This document shows positions 1 through 5,403 of a stretch of DNA of 5,778 bases, piece by piece (the first letter of the stretch is position 1; each line of letters opens with the position of its first letter). The notes beneath the pieces were generated by a model. That model ran no database searches. It saw only the letters and a list, made by a program, of their open reading frames with translations, and was not told the origin of the DNA. The DNA lies in NCBI GenBank assembly GCA_002305955.1, contig DBRH01000048.1, forward strand, positions 38,041 to 43,818, in the 5' to 3' direction. Position numbers and translations under genes: made by a program. This DNA comes from Kosmotogaceae bacterium UBA1373. GTDB lineage: Bacteria > Thermotogota > Thermotogae > Petrotogales > Kosmotogaceae.

Positions 1-374
1 CGATTCTCGGGGTTATAGCCGATATCCCGGCCTTCGGCGTGACGCTGAAGAATTTCGAGTTCTATACTCTCGATCCTTCTCAGGTCAACTTCGGTCTTTA
101 CACCGAGATTCGGCTGAAAGACTTCTCGGCGGCTCTTCCGTCGATTTTCCTCAAAGCGACTTTAATGACGGAATTGCAGAGCGTTTTGAATATGAAAATC
201 GAGTACCTCCCTATCGTCTCTCACATAGGGGCCGGTTACACCATAGGGGATTTCAGCATCGAAACCGGAAGCACGATCATAAACGTTGGATTCAATATAG
301 GGAATAAACTGGCAAGGCACACCACCTTTTTCCCCCACTTTCACCTGATCGGCAGATACGATTTCAGCTTCTAG
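1..374 (+). CDS. C-terminal part of a probable outer-envelope beta-barrel protein (5' end outside window)
   Basis: The frame is open from the left edge (first full codon at position 3) to a TAG at 372-374, giving 123 visible residues; the true start lies upstream. The protein alternates short hydrophobic and polar stretches rich in Phe, Tyr, Ile and Gly, has no long hydrophobic helix, and ends in GRYDFSF. An aromatic last residue is typical of the final strand of outer-membrane beta-barrels, so an outer-envelope (toga) location is inferred. I do not recognise the family and assign no function. A hairpin terminator begins at the stop codon, so the gene ends its own transcript and is not obviously co-transcribed with the secreted-protein gene 113 bases downstream. 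The opposite-strand frame at 162-473 is a shadow. Confidence 0.72.
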   Translation, partial: ILGVIADIPAFGVTLKNFEFYTLDPSQVNFGLYTEIRLKDFSAALPSIFLKATLMTELQSVLNMKIEYLPIVSHIGAGYTIGDFSIETGSTIINVGFNIGNKLARHTTFFPHFHLIGRYDFSF

Positions 375-403
375 CGGAGCGGGTTTTATACCCGCTTCGC
401 TTC
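373..403 (+). terminator. Hairpin terminator after the first gene
   Basis: Arms 373-384 (AGCGGAGCGGGT) and 390-401 (ACCCGCTTCGCT) form a 12-bp stem with one G-U pair around a 5-base loop (TTTAT). The stem starts inside the TAG stop codon. The following bases (TCTACTT) are pyrimidine-rich but not a clean U tract, so intrinsic termination is likely but perhaps incomplete. Confidence 0.6.
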
Positions 404-487
404 TACTTCGAACGACTGTATTCAATGGCTCTTTTTGGGGCGACTTGAGGTAGAATTCATAGTGGAACAGCATAAGGAGATGATTCT

Positions 488-1579
488 ATGACCAGAAGGA
501 TTCTGGCGGTTGTTTTTCTTCTCTTTCTCGCTCTCTCTTCAATGATGTCTTACAGCCTCTGGGAGAGTTACTTCCCCGAATACGTGAACGGTCCTCTACC
601 CTGGATGGCACCGGGCCTGAGGCTCAGTTACAGGGCCGATATCGCCGTTATGAAGCGTGGCGGCGGTCTGTCCGATACGGGCGGTTCCGGAACCGGTATT
701 CAGCAAATGGATCTCGTGGCGGTCGAGCAGGATTCGGTGGCACTCCTGAGCACTTACTTCATGACTATGAACGGAGGCTACTACCCGGGAACCTCTTTCG
801 GCACACTTGAAAAACCCGGAATATCCGATTTCTGGCTTAATCCCGAGGTTTTCAAAGACCTGTCCCGCTTCAACAGCGATAACACTACGGCGATGGCAAT
901 GCCCCTCCAGTTCGGCGGACAGACGCTTCAGATAGTGAGAATCGAAACTACCGGGGTCGACACGAAGCATGTTCACGCTTACGACACGGCGTCCGGGTTG
1001 CTTATTTATTCGTTGATTCAGGCTCCCTCGGGAGCCGACATCCATCAGTCGTACATGGAGTTCATCTCGGCAAGATACATAGATCTCCCCTGGGCCAACT
1101 CTCCCAGACCTTCCTGGAGCATGGCCGAAAGCCTCTACGGAGGGACGTACACGATAAACATCCCCGGTTCCTACACCACGCCCAGTCAGATGCAGGTGAA
1201 CGTCACTCCCGTAAAATCCTCCCAGAGCTGGGATTTAATCAAGATGACAATATCGCAGTACGGTATCCTGCCCTCGGAGGTGACCACCGTCACCGGGATC
1301 GCCCAGATCAGCGGTGCTTTCTGGCTCTGCCCTCAGGCCCTGAAATCGCTGAACAGGGTTCAGACGATAGACCAGGACCCCGTTACCGGTGTCGTCGCCG
1401 AAGTGGCCTTCGCCGGAAAGCTTCAGGACGGTACGAACGCGATAATGCTTCAGATGAGCAACGGCACCTATATGAACCAGTATCTTTACGATCAAAGTAC
1501 CGGCAGGCTTATCTATATCAAGCTACAGTCACCGAACAGCCTGAGTTACAACGTTACCGAACTCTCGCTGATCAGGTGA
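488..1579 (+). CDS. Secreted or envelope protein with an internally duplicated domain, unknown function
   Basis: A strong ribosome binding site (AAGGAG at 474-479) lies 8 bases before ATG 488, which fixes the start. The 363-residue product begins with a signal peptide: basic MTRR, then a hydrophobic run at about residues 5-20, with likely cleavage near 20-23. The mature part is rich in Ser, Thr, Gly, Tyr and Gln with no other membrane helix, so it is probably exported to the periplasm or outer sheath. It contains two related halves: FWLNPEVFKDL (115-125) followed by YDTASGLLIYSLIQAP (165-180), and FWLCPQALKSL (278-288) followed by YDQSTGRLIYIKLQSP (334-349). I know no named family for it. The gene stands alone after a terminator, and its stop codon abuts the stop of the convergent permease gene, so its transcript must end inside that gene's antisense strand. 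Confidence 0.8.
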   Translation: MTRRILAVVFLLFLALSSMMSYSLWESYFPEYVNGPLPWMAPGLRLSYRADIAVMKRGGGLSDTGGSGTGIQQMDLVAVEQDSVALLSTYFMTMNGGYYPGTSFGTLEKPGISDFWLNPEVFKDLSRFNSDNTTAMAMPLQFGGQTLQIVRIETTGVDTKHVHAYDTASGLLIYSLIQAPSGADIHQSYMEFISARYIDLPWANSPRPSWSMAESLYGGTYTINIPGSYTTPSQMQVNVTPVKSSQSWDLIKMTISQYGILPSEVTTVTGIAQISGAFWLCPQALKSLNRVQTIDQDPVTGVVAEVAFAGKLQDGTNAIMLQMSNGTYMNQYLYDQSTGRLIYIKLQSPNSLSYNVTELSLIR

Positions 1580-2731
1580 TCACAGTCCCAGGAATTTCAG
1601 CCGGAAGAAGCCGAAAGTCAGACTCAGAAGGAGCGAAACGGTGCTGGATACCATGAAAATGATCAGGTATTTGCCGTTCTGCCCCCGTTCCTTCACGTAG
1701 ATCCTGTAAGCGATCAGGTTGGCGAGCGAGGCGATTATCGTTCCGCTGCCGCCGATGTTGACGCCCAGAGTAAGGCCCTTATAGCTGTCGGTGAAAGAAG
1801 AGAAGAGTATGGCCGAGGGAACGTTGCTTATTATCTGCGAGAAGAGCGCCGAATTCACCATCGTCTCCATATCCCCATTGGCAACCGATCTCATAAGGCC
1901 GGATATGAACTCGGTCCTGGCCATGTTGTCTATGAATATGAAAAAGAAGGCGAAAGTTCCCAGCAGAAAGTAGTCGATCTTCTTGAAAAAACCCATGTCC
2001 AGCACCATAGTCACGACGAAGGTCAATATCAGACCTATCCTGTAGTCTATGACCCTGAATACCGAAAGCATGACCACAAGAAAAGCCAGCGCGAATATCA
2101 TCAGCTTTCTCGGCTCGCGTATCTTCGAAGGCTCGACCGTGAAAGAGGCTTTCTTCCTGCTGTTAAGGAGGTTCATCACCAGGGTCCAGCAGACGCCGAA
2201 TACAGTGAAAGGCAATAGAAAAGAAACGAACTCCCCGACCGGTACCTGGTACTTTTCGAAGAGAAAGAGGTTCTGCGGGTTGCCGATCGGCGTCAGCGCG
2301 CTTCCGACGTCGGCGGCCTGACTTTGAATCATCACCAGCCACATAGGTTCGAAGCCGGCCTTCAGGGCTATCAACATGGTGAGAGGGACGAGGGTGATCA
2401 ACGCGACGTCGTTAGTTATGAGAGAGCTGACCGACGCCGTGAGCAGCACGATCATCACGCCTATGCTGCGCGGGCTTTTCAGACTCTTCAGAGAAGAGCG
2501 GGCCATCCACTCGAGAACGCCGTACTCCTTGAAGGCCTGAACGACCAGCATAAGACTGAAGAGCTTGGCTATGACCTCCCAGTCGATACTCCCGAGTCTC
2601 GCGCCCATGAAGATCGAAGATACGATCGACAGAACCATGGATATCCAGAAAAGCATCTCTCTTACCAGGTGTCTCTTAACGAAAGCCGGATCGAAGATGG
2701 TTCTTTTCAATAGTTCGTATATATTACGCAA
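1580..2731 (-). CDS. ArsB/NhaD-like (ion transporter superfamily) permease
   Basis: This is an integral membrane transporter with about ten or more hydrophobic segments. It shows the paired signatures of the IT superfamily (CitMHS, ArsB, NhaD, SLC13 type). The first half has SLITNDVALITLVPLT at about residues 103-118 and TPIGNPQNLF at about 147-156. The second half has SNVPSAILFSSF at about 302-313 and GGSGTIIASLANLIAY at about 327-342. Residues 106-108 (TND) and the NPQN loop are expected to line the substrate site. Substrate cannot be read from sequence: Na+/H+ exchange, arsenite or carboxylate are all possible. The 383-residue length is slightly short for the family. The frame stays open to GTG 2836 and ATG 2785, but only TTG 2731 has a fitting ribosome binding site (GAGGGGG, about 9 bases upstream) and lies just downstream of a good promoter. 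Codons further upstream look non-coding. Confidence 0.85.
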   Translation of the reverse strand: MRNIYELLKRTIFDPAFVKRHLVREMLFWISMVLSIVSSIFMGARLGSIDWEVIAKLFSLMLVVQAFKEYGVLEWMARSSLKSLKSPRSIGVMIVLLTASVSSLITNDVALITLVPLTMLIALKAGFEPMWLVMIQSQAADVGSALTPIGNPQNLFLFEKYQVPVGEFVSFLLPFTVFGVCWTLVMNLLNSRKKASFTVEPSKIREPRKLMIFALAFLVVMLSVFRVIDYRIGLILTFVVTMVLDMGFFKKIDYFLLGTFAFFFIFIDNMARTEFISGLMRSVANGDMETMVNSALFSQIISNVPSAILFSSFTDSYKGLTLGVNIGGSGTIIASLANLIAYRIYVKERGQNGKYLIIFMVSSTVSLLLSLTFGFFRLKFLGL

Positions 2732-2764
2732 GTCCCAATGCCCCCTCATATGCTGCCGAGAGAG

Positions 2765-2793
2765 ATCATACCACCGAAAATTCATCCTGGAAA
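2765..2793 (-). promoter_or_regulatory. Putative promoter of the permease gene with extended -10
   Basis: On the minus strand TTTCCA (2793-2788) is separated by 17 bases from TATGAT (2770-2765), which is preceded by TGG to give an extended -10. Predicted transcription starts near 2758, leaving a leader of about 26 bases that contains GAGGGGG before TTG 2731. It sits inside the upstream in-frame extension, which supports the shorter gene start. Confidence 0.45.
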
Positions 2794-2850
2794 GCCTGAC
2801 AAAGAAAATTGCGAAAGACGGAGATATGTATCGCACCCGAAGAAGAGGTT

Positions 2851-2893
2851 AAATAATGAAGGCGGCCCCCGGAAGCGACTCCGGAAGACCGCC
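2851..2893 (-). terminator. Terminator of the beta-barrel gene
   Basis: On the minus strand a GC-rich hairpin starts with GGCGG (2893-2889) and closes with CCGCC (2865-2861). It has further pairing inside, several G-U pairs and a GTCGCT-type loop, and is followed by TTCATTATTT. It begins 22 bases after the stop codon at 2916, as expected for an intrinsic terminator. It isolates the beta-barrel gene from the downstream permease. Confidence 0.7.
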
Positions 2894-2915
2894 TTGAAAG
2901 ATACGATCTCAGTAG

Positions 2916-3737
2916 CTACTTGAGCTGGAAACCGATACTCACATTTATAGTTGCCAGTCTATTGTCGGTGAAGCCGTCGGGGCTGTCCGCATTCTTCGAT
3001 ACGCCCTTTGCCGTGCCGCCTATGAAGCGCAGATTCAGGTAGGCTTCCAGATAATCCGTAAGCTTCAGCCCGCCGCGCAGAGAAGCGTCAAGCACCGAGC
3101 CTTCGAAGTCGAAGTCGGCCCCGTTGAAGAAACTGCTGGAGGCGTAGAAACCGTCTATGTCCGTTGCGATGTAGACCCTGTTGTTGAACCAGAGCTCGCC
3201 CTTTATCTTGATTACCGGAACGGGGCCGACGTTTTTGTTGGCCACGAACTTCGTCCCGTCGAGCGATTCGAAGTATATATCGGCGTTTCTAATCTGAAGC
3301 GAAAGCCCCAGCGCCAGATAGCTGTCGCCCTTTCTCAAGACGTCGTACGTGTAACTCAAACGATAGAAGGGAAAGCCGTAATTCAAAACCATCCCGGTGC
3401 CCGCGGGAAAGAGAACGTCGTCCACCAGCAGATCGCTCTTCAGCTTAACCTTAGTCTGCACCGTCAGTGGTTGATAGAGAAAATATACGGTGTGCCTGTC
3501 GATCCCTACGCTGGCGGTGAATCTCTCGAAGGGGAAGAGGACGTCCTGGCCTCCGTCTTTCACGTAATTGAATACCGTACCGCCCTGGCCGAACTGAACG
3601 GTGTGGAAAATCACGCCGGTGAAGCCCGACTCGTAATCCAGCTCAAGGCGAAAACGATCAGCCGGACCGCTCAACAACCCTGCGAACGAGAACACTGCCA
3701 ACGTTATAAATGCCGCGACCAATACTCTGACTTTCAA
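2916..3737 (-). CDS. Signal-peptide outer-membrane beta-barrel protein, unknown function
   Basis: The start is taken as TTG 3737, because GGAGG (3750-3746) lies 8 bases upstream. The GTG at 3746 overlaps that ribosome binding site and cannot use it. The 273-residue product opens with a clear signal peptide (MKVRVLVAAFITLAVFSFA, likely cleaved after residue 19). The rest consists of amphipathic strands with alternating polar and aromatic residues separated by Asp/Gly/Asn turns. Examples are YRLSYTYDVL, YLALGLSLQIRNADIYFES, YLEAYLNLRFIGG and the final INVSIGFQLK. This pattern fits a small outer-membrane barrel of roughly 10-12 strands. There is no lipobox cysteine. I cannot name a substrate or family. 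It has its own promoter region upstream and a strong terminator downstream, so it is monocistronic. Confidence 0.8.
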   Translation of the reverse strand: MKVRVLVAAFITLAVFSFAGLLSGPADRFRLELDYESGFTGVIFHTVQFGQGGTVFNYVKDGGQDVLFPFERFTASVGIDRHTVYFLYQPLTVQTKVKLKSDLLVDDVLFPAGTGMVLNYGFPFYRLSYTYDVLRKGDSYLALGLSLQIRNADIYFESLDGTKFVANKNVGPVPVIKIKGELWFNNRVYIATDIDGFYASSSFFNGADFDFEGSVLDASLRGGLKLTDYLEAYLNLRFIGGTAKGVSKNADSPDGFTDNRLATINVSIGFQLK

Positions 3738-3757
3738 AATAGTCACCTCCAGCTACG

Positions 3758-3803
3758 ATTATATGGTTTTCCTTCATACAAACGGCATGTCGGATACTGT
3801 CAA
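3758..3803 (-). promoter_or_regulatory. Promoter region of the beta-barrel gene
   Basis: On the minus strand a perfect TTGACA (3803-3798) and a perfect TATAAT (3763-3758) are both present but 34 bases apart, twice the usual spacing. TTGACA has only a weak -10 at 17 bases (TGTATG, 3780-3775). TATAAT has no good -35, and would start RNA at about 3751, right at the GGAGG ribosome binding site. Either or both may be used. Confidence 0.5.
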
Positions 3804-3837
3804 GCTGTTTTGGCATCTCTGTTAAAATGATGAAAGC

Positions 3838-3857
3838 TCCTGCAAGGATTTGCGGGA
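3838..3857 (-). terminator. Weak hairpin downstream of the DUF4180 gene
   Basis: Arms 3857-3850 and 3845-3838 (TCCCGCAA / TTGCAGGA on the minus strand, one mismatch) surround a 4-base loop. They are followed by GCTTTCATCATTTTAA. It lies 16 bases past the stop codon, but the stem is short and imperfect and the T tract broken, so this is only a tentative terminator. Confidence 0.3.
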
Positions 3858-3873
3858 AAGCGAAAAAGCCGCC

Positions 3874-4251
3874 TTAAGAAAGACCGAGGGCTTTCATAGC
3901 CTCTTCTTCGCTCGCGACGAAGAAGTTTTGCTTTCCCCTGTTTGATTCGTAAATGAAGGCCTTAAGGCTTTTGCTCGTATAGCCGCTGAAGTCGCCCACA
4001 ATCGCCAGTTTTATATAATAGGTGGACATCTTTTGCAGTATGTCTCCGGCCAGGCCCGTCCGGAGATCATAGAAATCCTCCGGGAAGTTCTCTTTATAGA
4101 AAATGAATCTATCACACTCCTGATAACACAGATCGGCTATCGCATCGAGAACGTCCTGCGAACTCCTGAAAACCTCGTCGCGTCTCTCCATAATACCAAC
4201 CTTGCCCTTGTCAGTTTCGATAAGCCTTATGATACAATTCCCCCCTTTCAT
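3874..4251 (-). CDS. DUF4180 domain protein
   Basis: The 125-residue product carries the DUF4180 pattern over nearly its whole length. It has a Cys/Asp region LCYQECDRFIFYKENFPEDF (42-61), then DLRTGLAGDILQKMSTYYIKLAIVGDFSGYTSKSL, in which the DLRTGLAG, ILQK, VGDFS and YTSKSL elements are recognisable from memory of the family. It then has AFIYESNRGKQNFFV and an acidic tail with EEEAMKAL. Such proteins are small, cytosolic and usually single-domain; their biochemical role is not established, to my knowledge. An in-frame TGA (4254-4252) directly precedes ATG 4251, so translation cannot begin earlier. ATG 4251 has no ribosome binding site. A G-rich run (4245-4240) sits inside the frame before ATC 4233 and ATA 4230, so a later non-standard start is possible. 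A weak -10 (TATCAT type) lies just upstream. Confidence 0.82.
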   Translation of the reverse strand: MKGGNCIIRLIETDKGKVGIMERRDEVFRSSQDVLDAIADLCYQECDRFIFYKENFPEDFYDLRTGLAGDILQKMSTYYIKLAIVGDFSGYTSKSLKAFIYESNRGKQNFFVASEEEAMKALGLS

Positions 4252-4363
4252 TCATCGATATATGATAACAGAAAGACACTGCCCGGGAAACGCTCTCTTC
4301 GTCTCATCCTGCAGAGCCTGCACTGAAATGCTCCTATTAAGAACCATTGTGGGTAAGAGCGGG

Positions 4364-4385
4364 ATGCCGGATCGGGGTCCGGCAT
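4364..4385. repeat. REP-like hairpin
   Basis: Perfect 8-bp arms ATGCCGGA (4364-4371) and TCCGGCAT (4378-4385) enclose a 6-base loop, and are flanked by GGG on the left and GACGGG on the right. There is no T tract on either strand, so it is not an intrinsic terminator. It resembles the dispersed GTCATnCCGG-type extragenic palindromes found in many bacterial genomes. It lies in the 273-base gap between the DUF4180 gene and the truncated ATPase gene, which holds only this and the adjoining repeat copy. Confidence 0.6.
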
Positions 4386-4398
4386 GACGGGAAGGGAG

Positions 4399-4494
4399 CG
4401 AAAATAGGGACTGACGATTCTCCTCACGTCTGTCCCGTTTTTCGCGTGTCATCCCGTGAATGCCCTCGCACCGTCATCCCGTAGTGCTCTTATA
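4399..4494 (-). repeat. Left copy of a ~97-bp inverted repeat flanking the truncated ATPase gene
   Basis: Read on the minus strand, this 96-bp copy matches 5124-5221 on the plus strand. The first 22 bases (4494-4473) are identical. A second ACGGGATGACA follows after a 15-base insert, then GCGAAAA, CGG, ACAGAC, AGGAG and GTCAGTCCC with ATTTTCG at the end. The outer half (4399-4444) is itself an imperfect palindrome: CGAAAA pairs with TTTTCG, and GGGACTGAC pairs with GTCTGTCCC with one mismatch. No transposase is present. Confidence 0.75.
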
Positions 4495-4524
4495 AATTCA
4501 AAAGTGTGTTGGTTGAGATGGTTG

Positions 4525-5010
4525 TTACTGTTTCAAGTTCATCGAAACGCAGAAGCTGCGAGTTATCGGATCGGGTATAGAGTAGCTCTTTATCGATTTT
4601 GAGAAGGAGATCTCGAGGAAACTTTGTTTTACAAGTCCGTTCAAAATATTGCTGAGTGTAGAGTCGTGAATAGACCCGAAGTTCGCTTCTATGTATTTTT
4701 TTATCTGAGAATACCTCTCCATGCCGAACGCTACCGCTTTTAGGGCATAGCCGTAGTTTATTGATCTGGCGAGCAAATCGTCGATTTCCTTTTTTACCAG
4801 TCCTTTTGCCATGACTCCTGCCTTTTCGAGAGCCGTCTCGAAATCAGGTCCATTCTTGTAGACTTCATATCCGAAAATTGCGAGGTAGCCAACTATACCG
4901 TCGAGTACGATCAGACGATCGTTGCCCACGGCCCTTTTCAATTCATTCATTTCTCTTTCGCGGTCGAACAGCTCGCTCCGTTTTGTCTTCGGGCTGATGG
5001 AGAAAAGCAT
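4525..5010 (-). CDS. Internally deleted archaeal-type AAA ATPase relative: leader joined to lid and winged helix
   Basis: Start ATG 5010 is supported by GAGGTGA (5021-5015); the upstream in-frame codons read through the operator and are not coding. The 161-residue product begins like archaeal-type ATPases (ATPase_2, PF01637): SISPKTKRSELFDREREMNE followed by the first beta strand RLIVLDG (32-38), where the Walker A loop should follow. Instead the text runs straight into GIVGYLAIFGYEVYKNG (38-54), the element that in full-length proteins follows the ATPase core. There is no Walker A, Walker B or sensor residue, so about 200 residues seem to be missing, in frame. The C-terminal part is complete: a helical lid (55-87), a winged-helix-like DNA-binding region with GSIHDSTLSNILNGLVKQSF (112-131), and the closing YSIPDPITRSF. 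It cannot bind ATP in the usual way. It may be a decaying remnant, or a small DNA-binding protein. The coding frame shows no stops. Confidence 0.72.
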   Translation of the reverse strand: MLFSISPKTKRSELFDREREMNELKRAVGNDRLIVLDGIVGYLAIFGYEVYKNGPDFETALEKAGVMAKGLVKKEIDDLLARSINYGYALKAVAFGMERYSQIKKYIEANFGSIHDSTLSNILNGLVKQSFLEISFSKSIKSYSIPDPITRSFCVSMNLKQ

Positions 5011-5032
5011 GTGTTCACCTCGCTTTGAATGA

Positions 5033-5067
5033 GTGGAGTTACTACACCCGGGTGGAGTAACTCCACC
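5033..5067 (-). promoter_or_regulatory. Double operator-like palindrome in the leader of the truncated ATPase gene
   Basis: Positions 5033-5066 form a 34-bp palindrome with only one mismatched pair (5044/5055). It is built from two 15-bp sites: GTGGAGTTACTACAC (5033-5047, one mismatch) and GTGGAGTAACTCCAC (5052-5066, perfect and extendable to 5051-5067). Site starts are 19 bases apart, and ACCCGGGT lies at the centre. It sits between the -10 box and the ribosome binding site, where a bound dimer would block transcription. Binding by the gene's own winged-helix domain is inference. Confidence 0.65.
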
Positions 5068-5070
5068 TAC

Positions 5071-5076
5071 ATCATA
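5071..5076 (-). promoter_or_regulatory. -10 box of the truncated ATPase gene
   Basis: TATGAT on the minus strand matches the -10 consensus at five of six positions and lies directly upstream of the operator palindrome. Predicted transcription start is near 5064, inside the operator. No good -35 is visible at 16-18 bases. Confidence 0.4.
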
Positions 5077-5123
5077 ACACATTAAATCGCGAGGGAGAGA
5101 CTGACGAGAAGAACGAGATCCCG

Positions 5124-5221
5124 TATAAGAGCACTACGGGATGACACGGGATGACAGCATAGGAGCCGAGGCTTGCGAAAATCGGTTACAGACCTCAGGA
5201 GCCGGTCAGTCCCCATTTTCG
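5124..5221 (+). repeat. Right copy of the ~97-bp inverted repeat
   Basis: This 98-bp copy starts with the same perfect 22 bases (5124-5145) as the minus strand of 4494-4473 and ends with ATTTTCG (5215-5221). It contains a tandem 10-bp duplication, ACGGGATGAC at 5136-5145 and 5146-5155. An extra hairpin overlaps its inner end: ATCCCGTA (5118-5125) pairs with TACGGGAT (5135-5142), an arm the left copy lacks. The rest of the gap up to 5454 holds the heptad arrays and hairpins listed separately. Confidence 0.75.
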
Positions 5222-5225
5222 AAAA

Positions 5226-5306
5226 GAGATAAGAGGCATGAGGTTAGAGGTTAGAAAATCAAGATCTTCCCGCTCTTCACACCTCTCACCTCTGGCCTCT
5301 GACCTC
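5226..5306. repeat. Opposed arrays of a 7-bp GAGGYNA unit
   Basis: On the plus strand the units GAGATAA, GAGGCAT, GAGGTTA, GAGGTTA and GAAAATC run from 5226 to 5260. On the minus strand GAGGTCA, GAGGCCA, GAGGTGA, GAGGTGT and GAAGAGC run from 5306 back to 5272. As plus-strand RNA, 5239-5255 and 5291-5307 pair over 17 bases, with three U-G pairs and no mismatch. No protein is convincingly encoded here. Confidence 0.7.
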
Positions 5307-5324
5307 AGGGTTACCAAAAACCTG

Positions 5325-5378
5325 GACGCGCAGCGTCGGAACGATGAATCGTTCTTCGCGCTTTATGTCCATCGCGAA
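5325..5378. repeat. Three consecutive hairpins
   Basis: Three perfect inverted repeats lie end to end: GACGC/GCGTC (5325-5337, 3-base loop), GAACGAT/ATCGTTC (5339-5354, 2-base centre) and TTCGCG/CGCGAA (5355-5378, 12-base loop). On the minus strand the last of these (GACGC TGC GCGTC) is followed by CAGGTTTTT. The set could therefore terminate transcripts coming from the alcohol dehydrogenase gene about 75 bases upstream; no other terminator for that gene is visible. Confidence 0.6.
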
Positions 5379-5403
5379 AATCTGTCCATAGCTCTTGCCC
5401 CCA

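Noticed and set aside
596..1045. 149-codon open frame on the minus strand
   Set aside because: It lies wholly within the secreted-protein gene, has no plausible ribosome binding site, and is compositionally odd (Arg/His/Gly rich). It is a shadow frame.
2324..2713. 129-codon open frame on the plus strand, His/Arg/Glu rich
   Set aside because: It is antisense to the permease gene, whose membrane motifs are unmistakable. The His/Asp/Arg-rich content is a frame artefact.
3471..3830. 119-codon open frame on the plus strand
   Set aside because: It is antisense to the beta-barrel gene and runs through that gene's promoter and ribosome binding site, with no start signal of its own.
4252..4452. 66-codon frame on the minus strand just upstream of the DUF4180 gene, in the same frame
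   Set aside because: It runs through the REP-like hairpin and part of the inverted repeat, is Arg-rich without family character, and ends in TGA right before the DUF4180 ATG. It is a repeat read in frame.
5011..5082. N-terminal extension of the truncated ATPase gene to 5082
   Set aside because: The extra 24 codons would translate the operator palindrome and the ribosome binding site, and the good GAGGTGA site serves ATG 5010.
4399..5221. Complete insertion sequence
   Set aside because: Inverted ends exist, but the enclosed gene is an ATPase derivative, not a transposase, and no target duplication is visible. It is therefore kept as repeat-flanked rather than as an IS.
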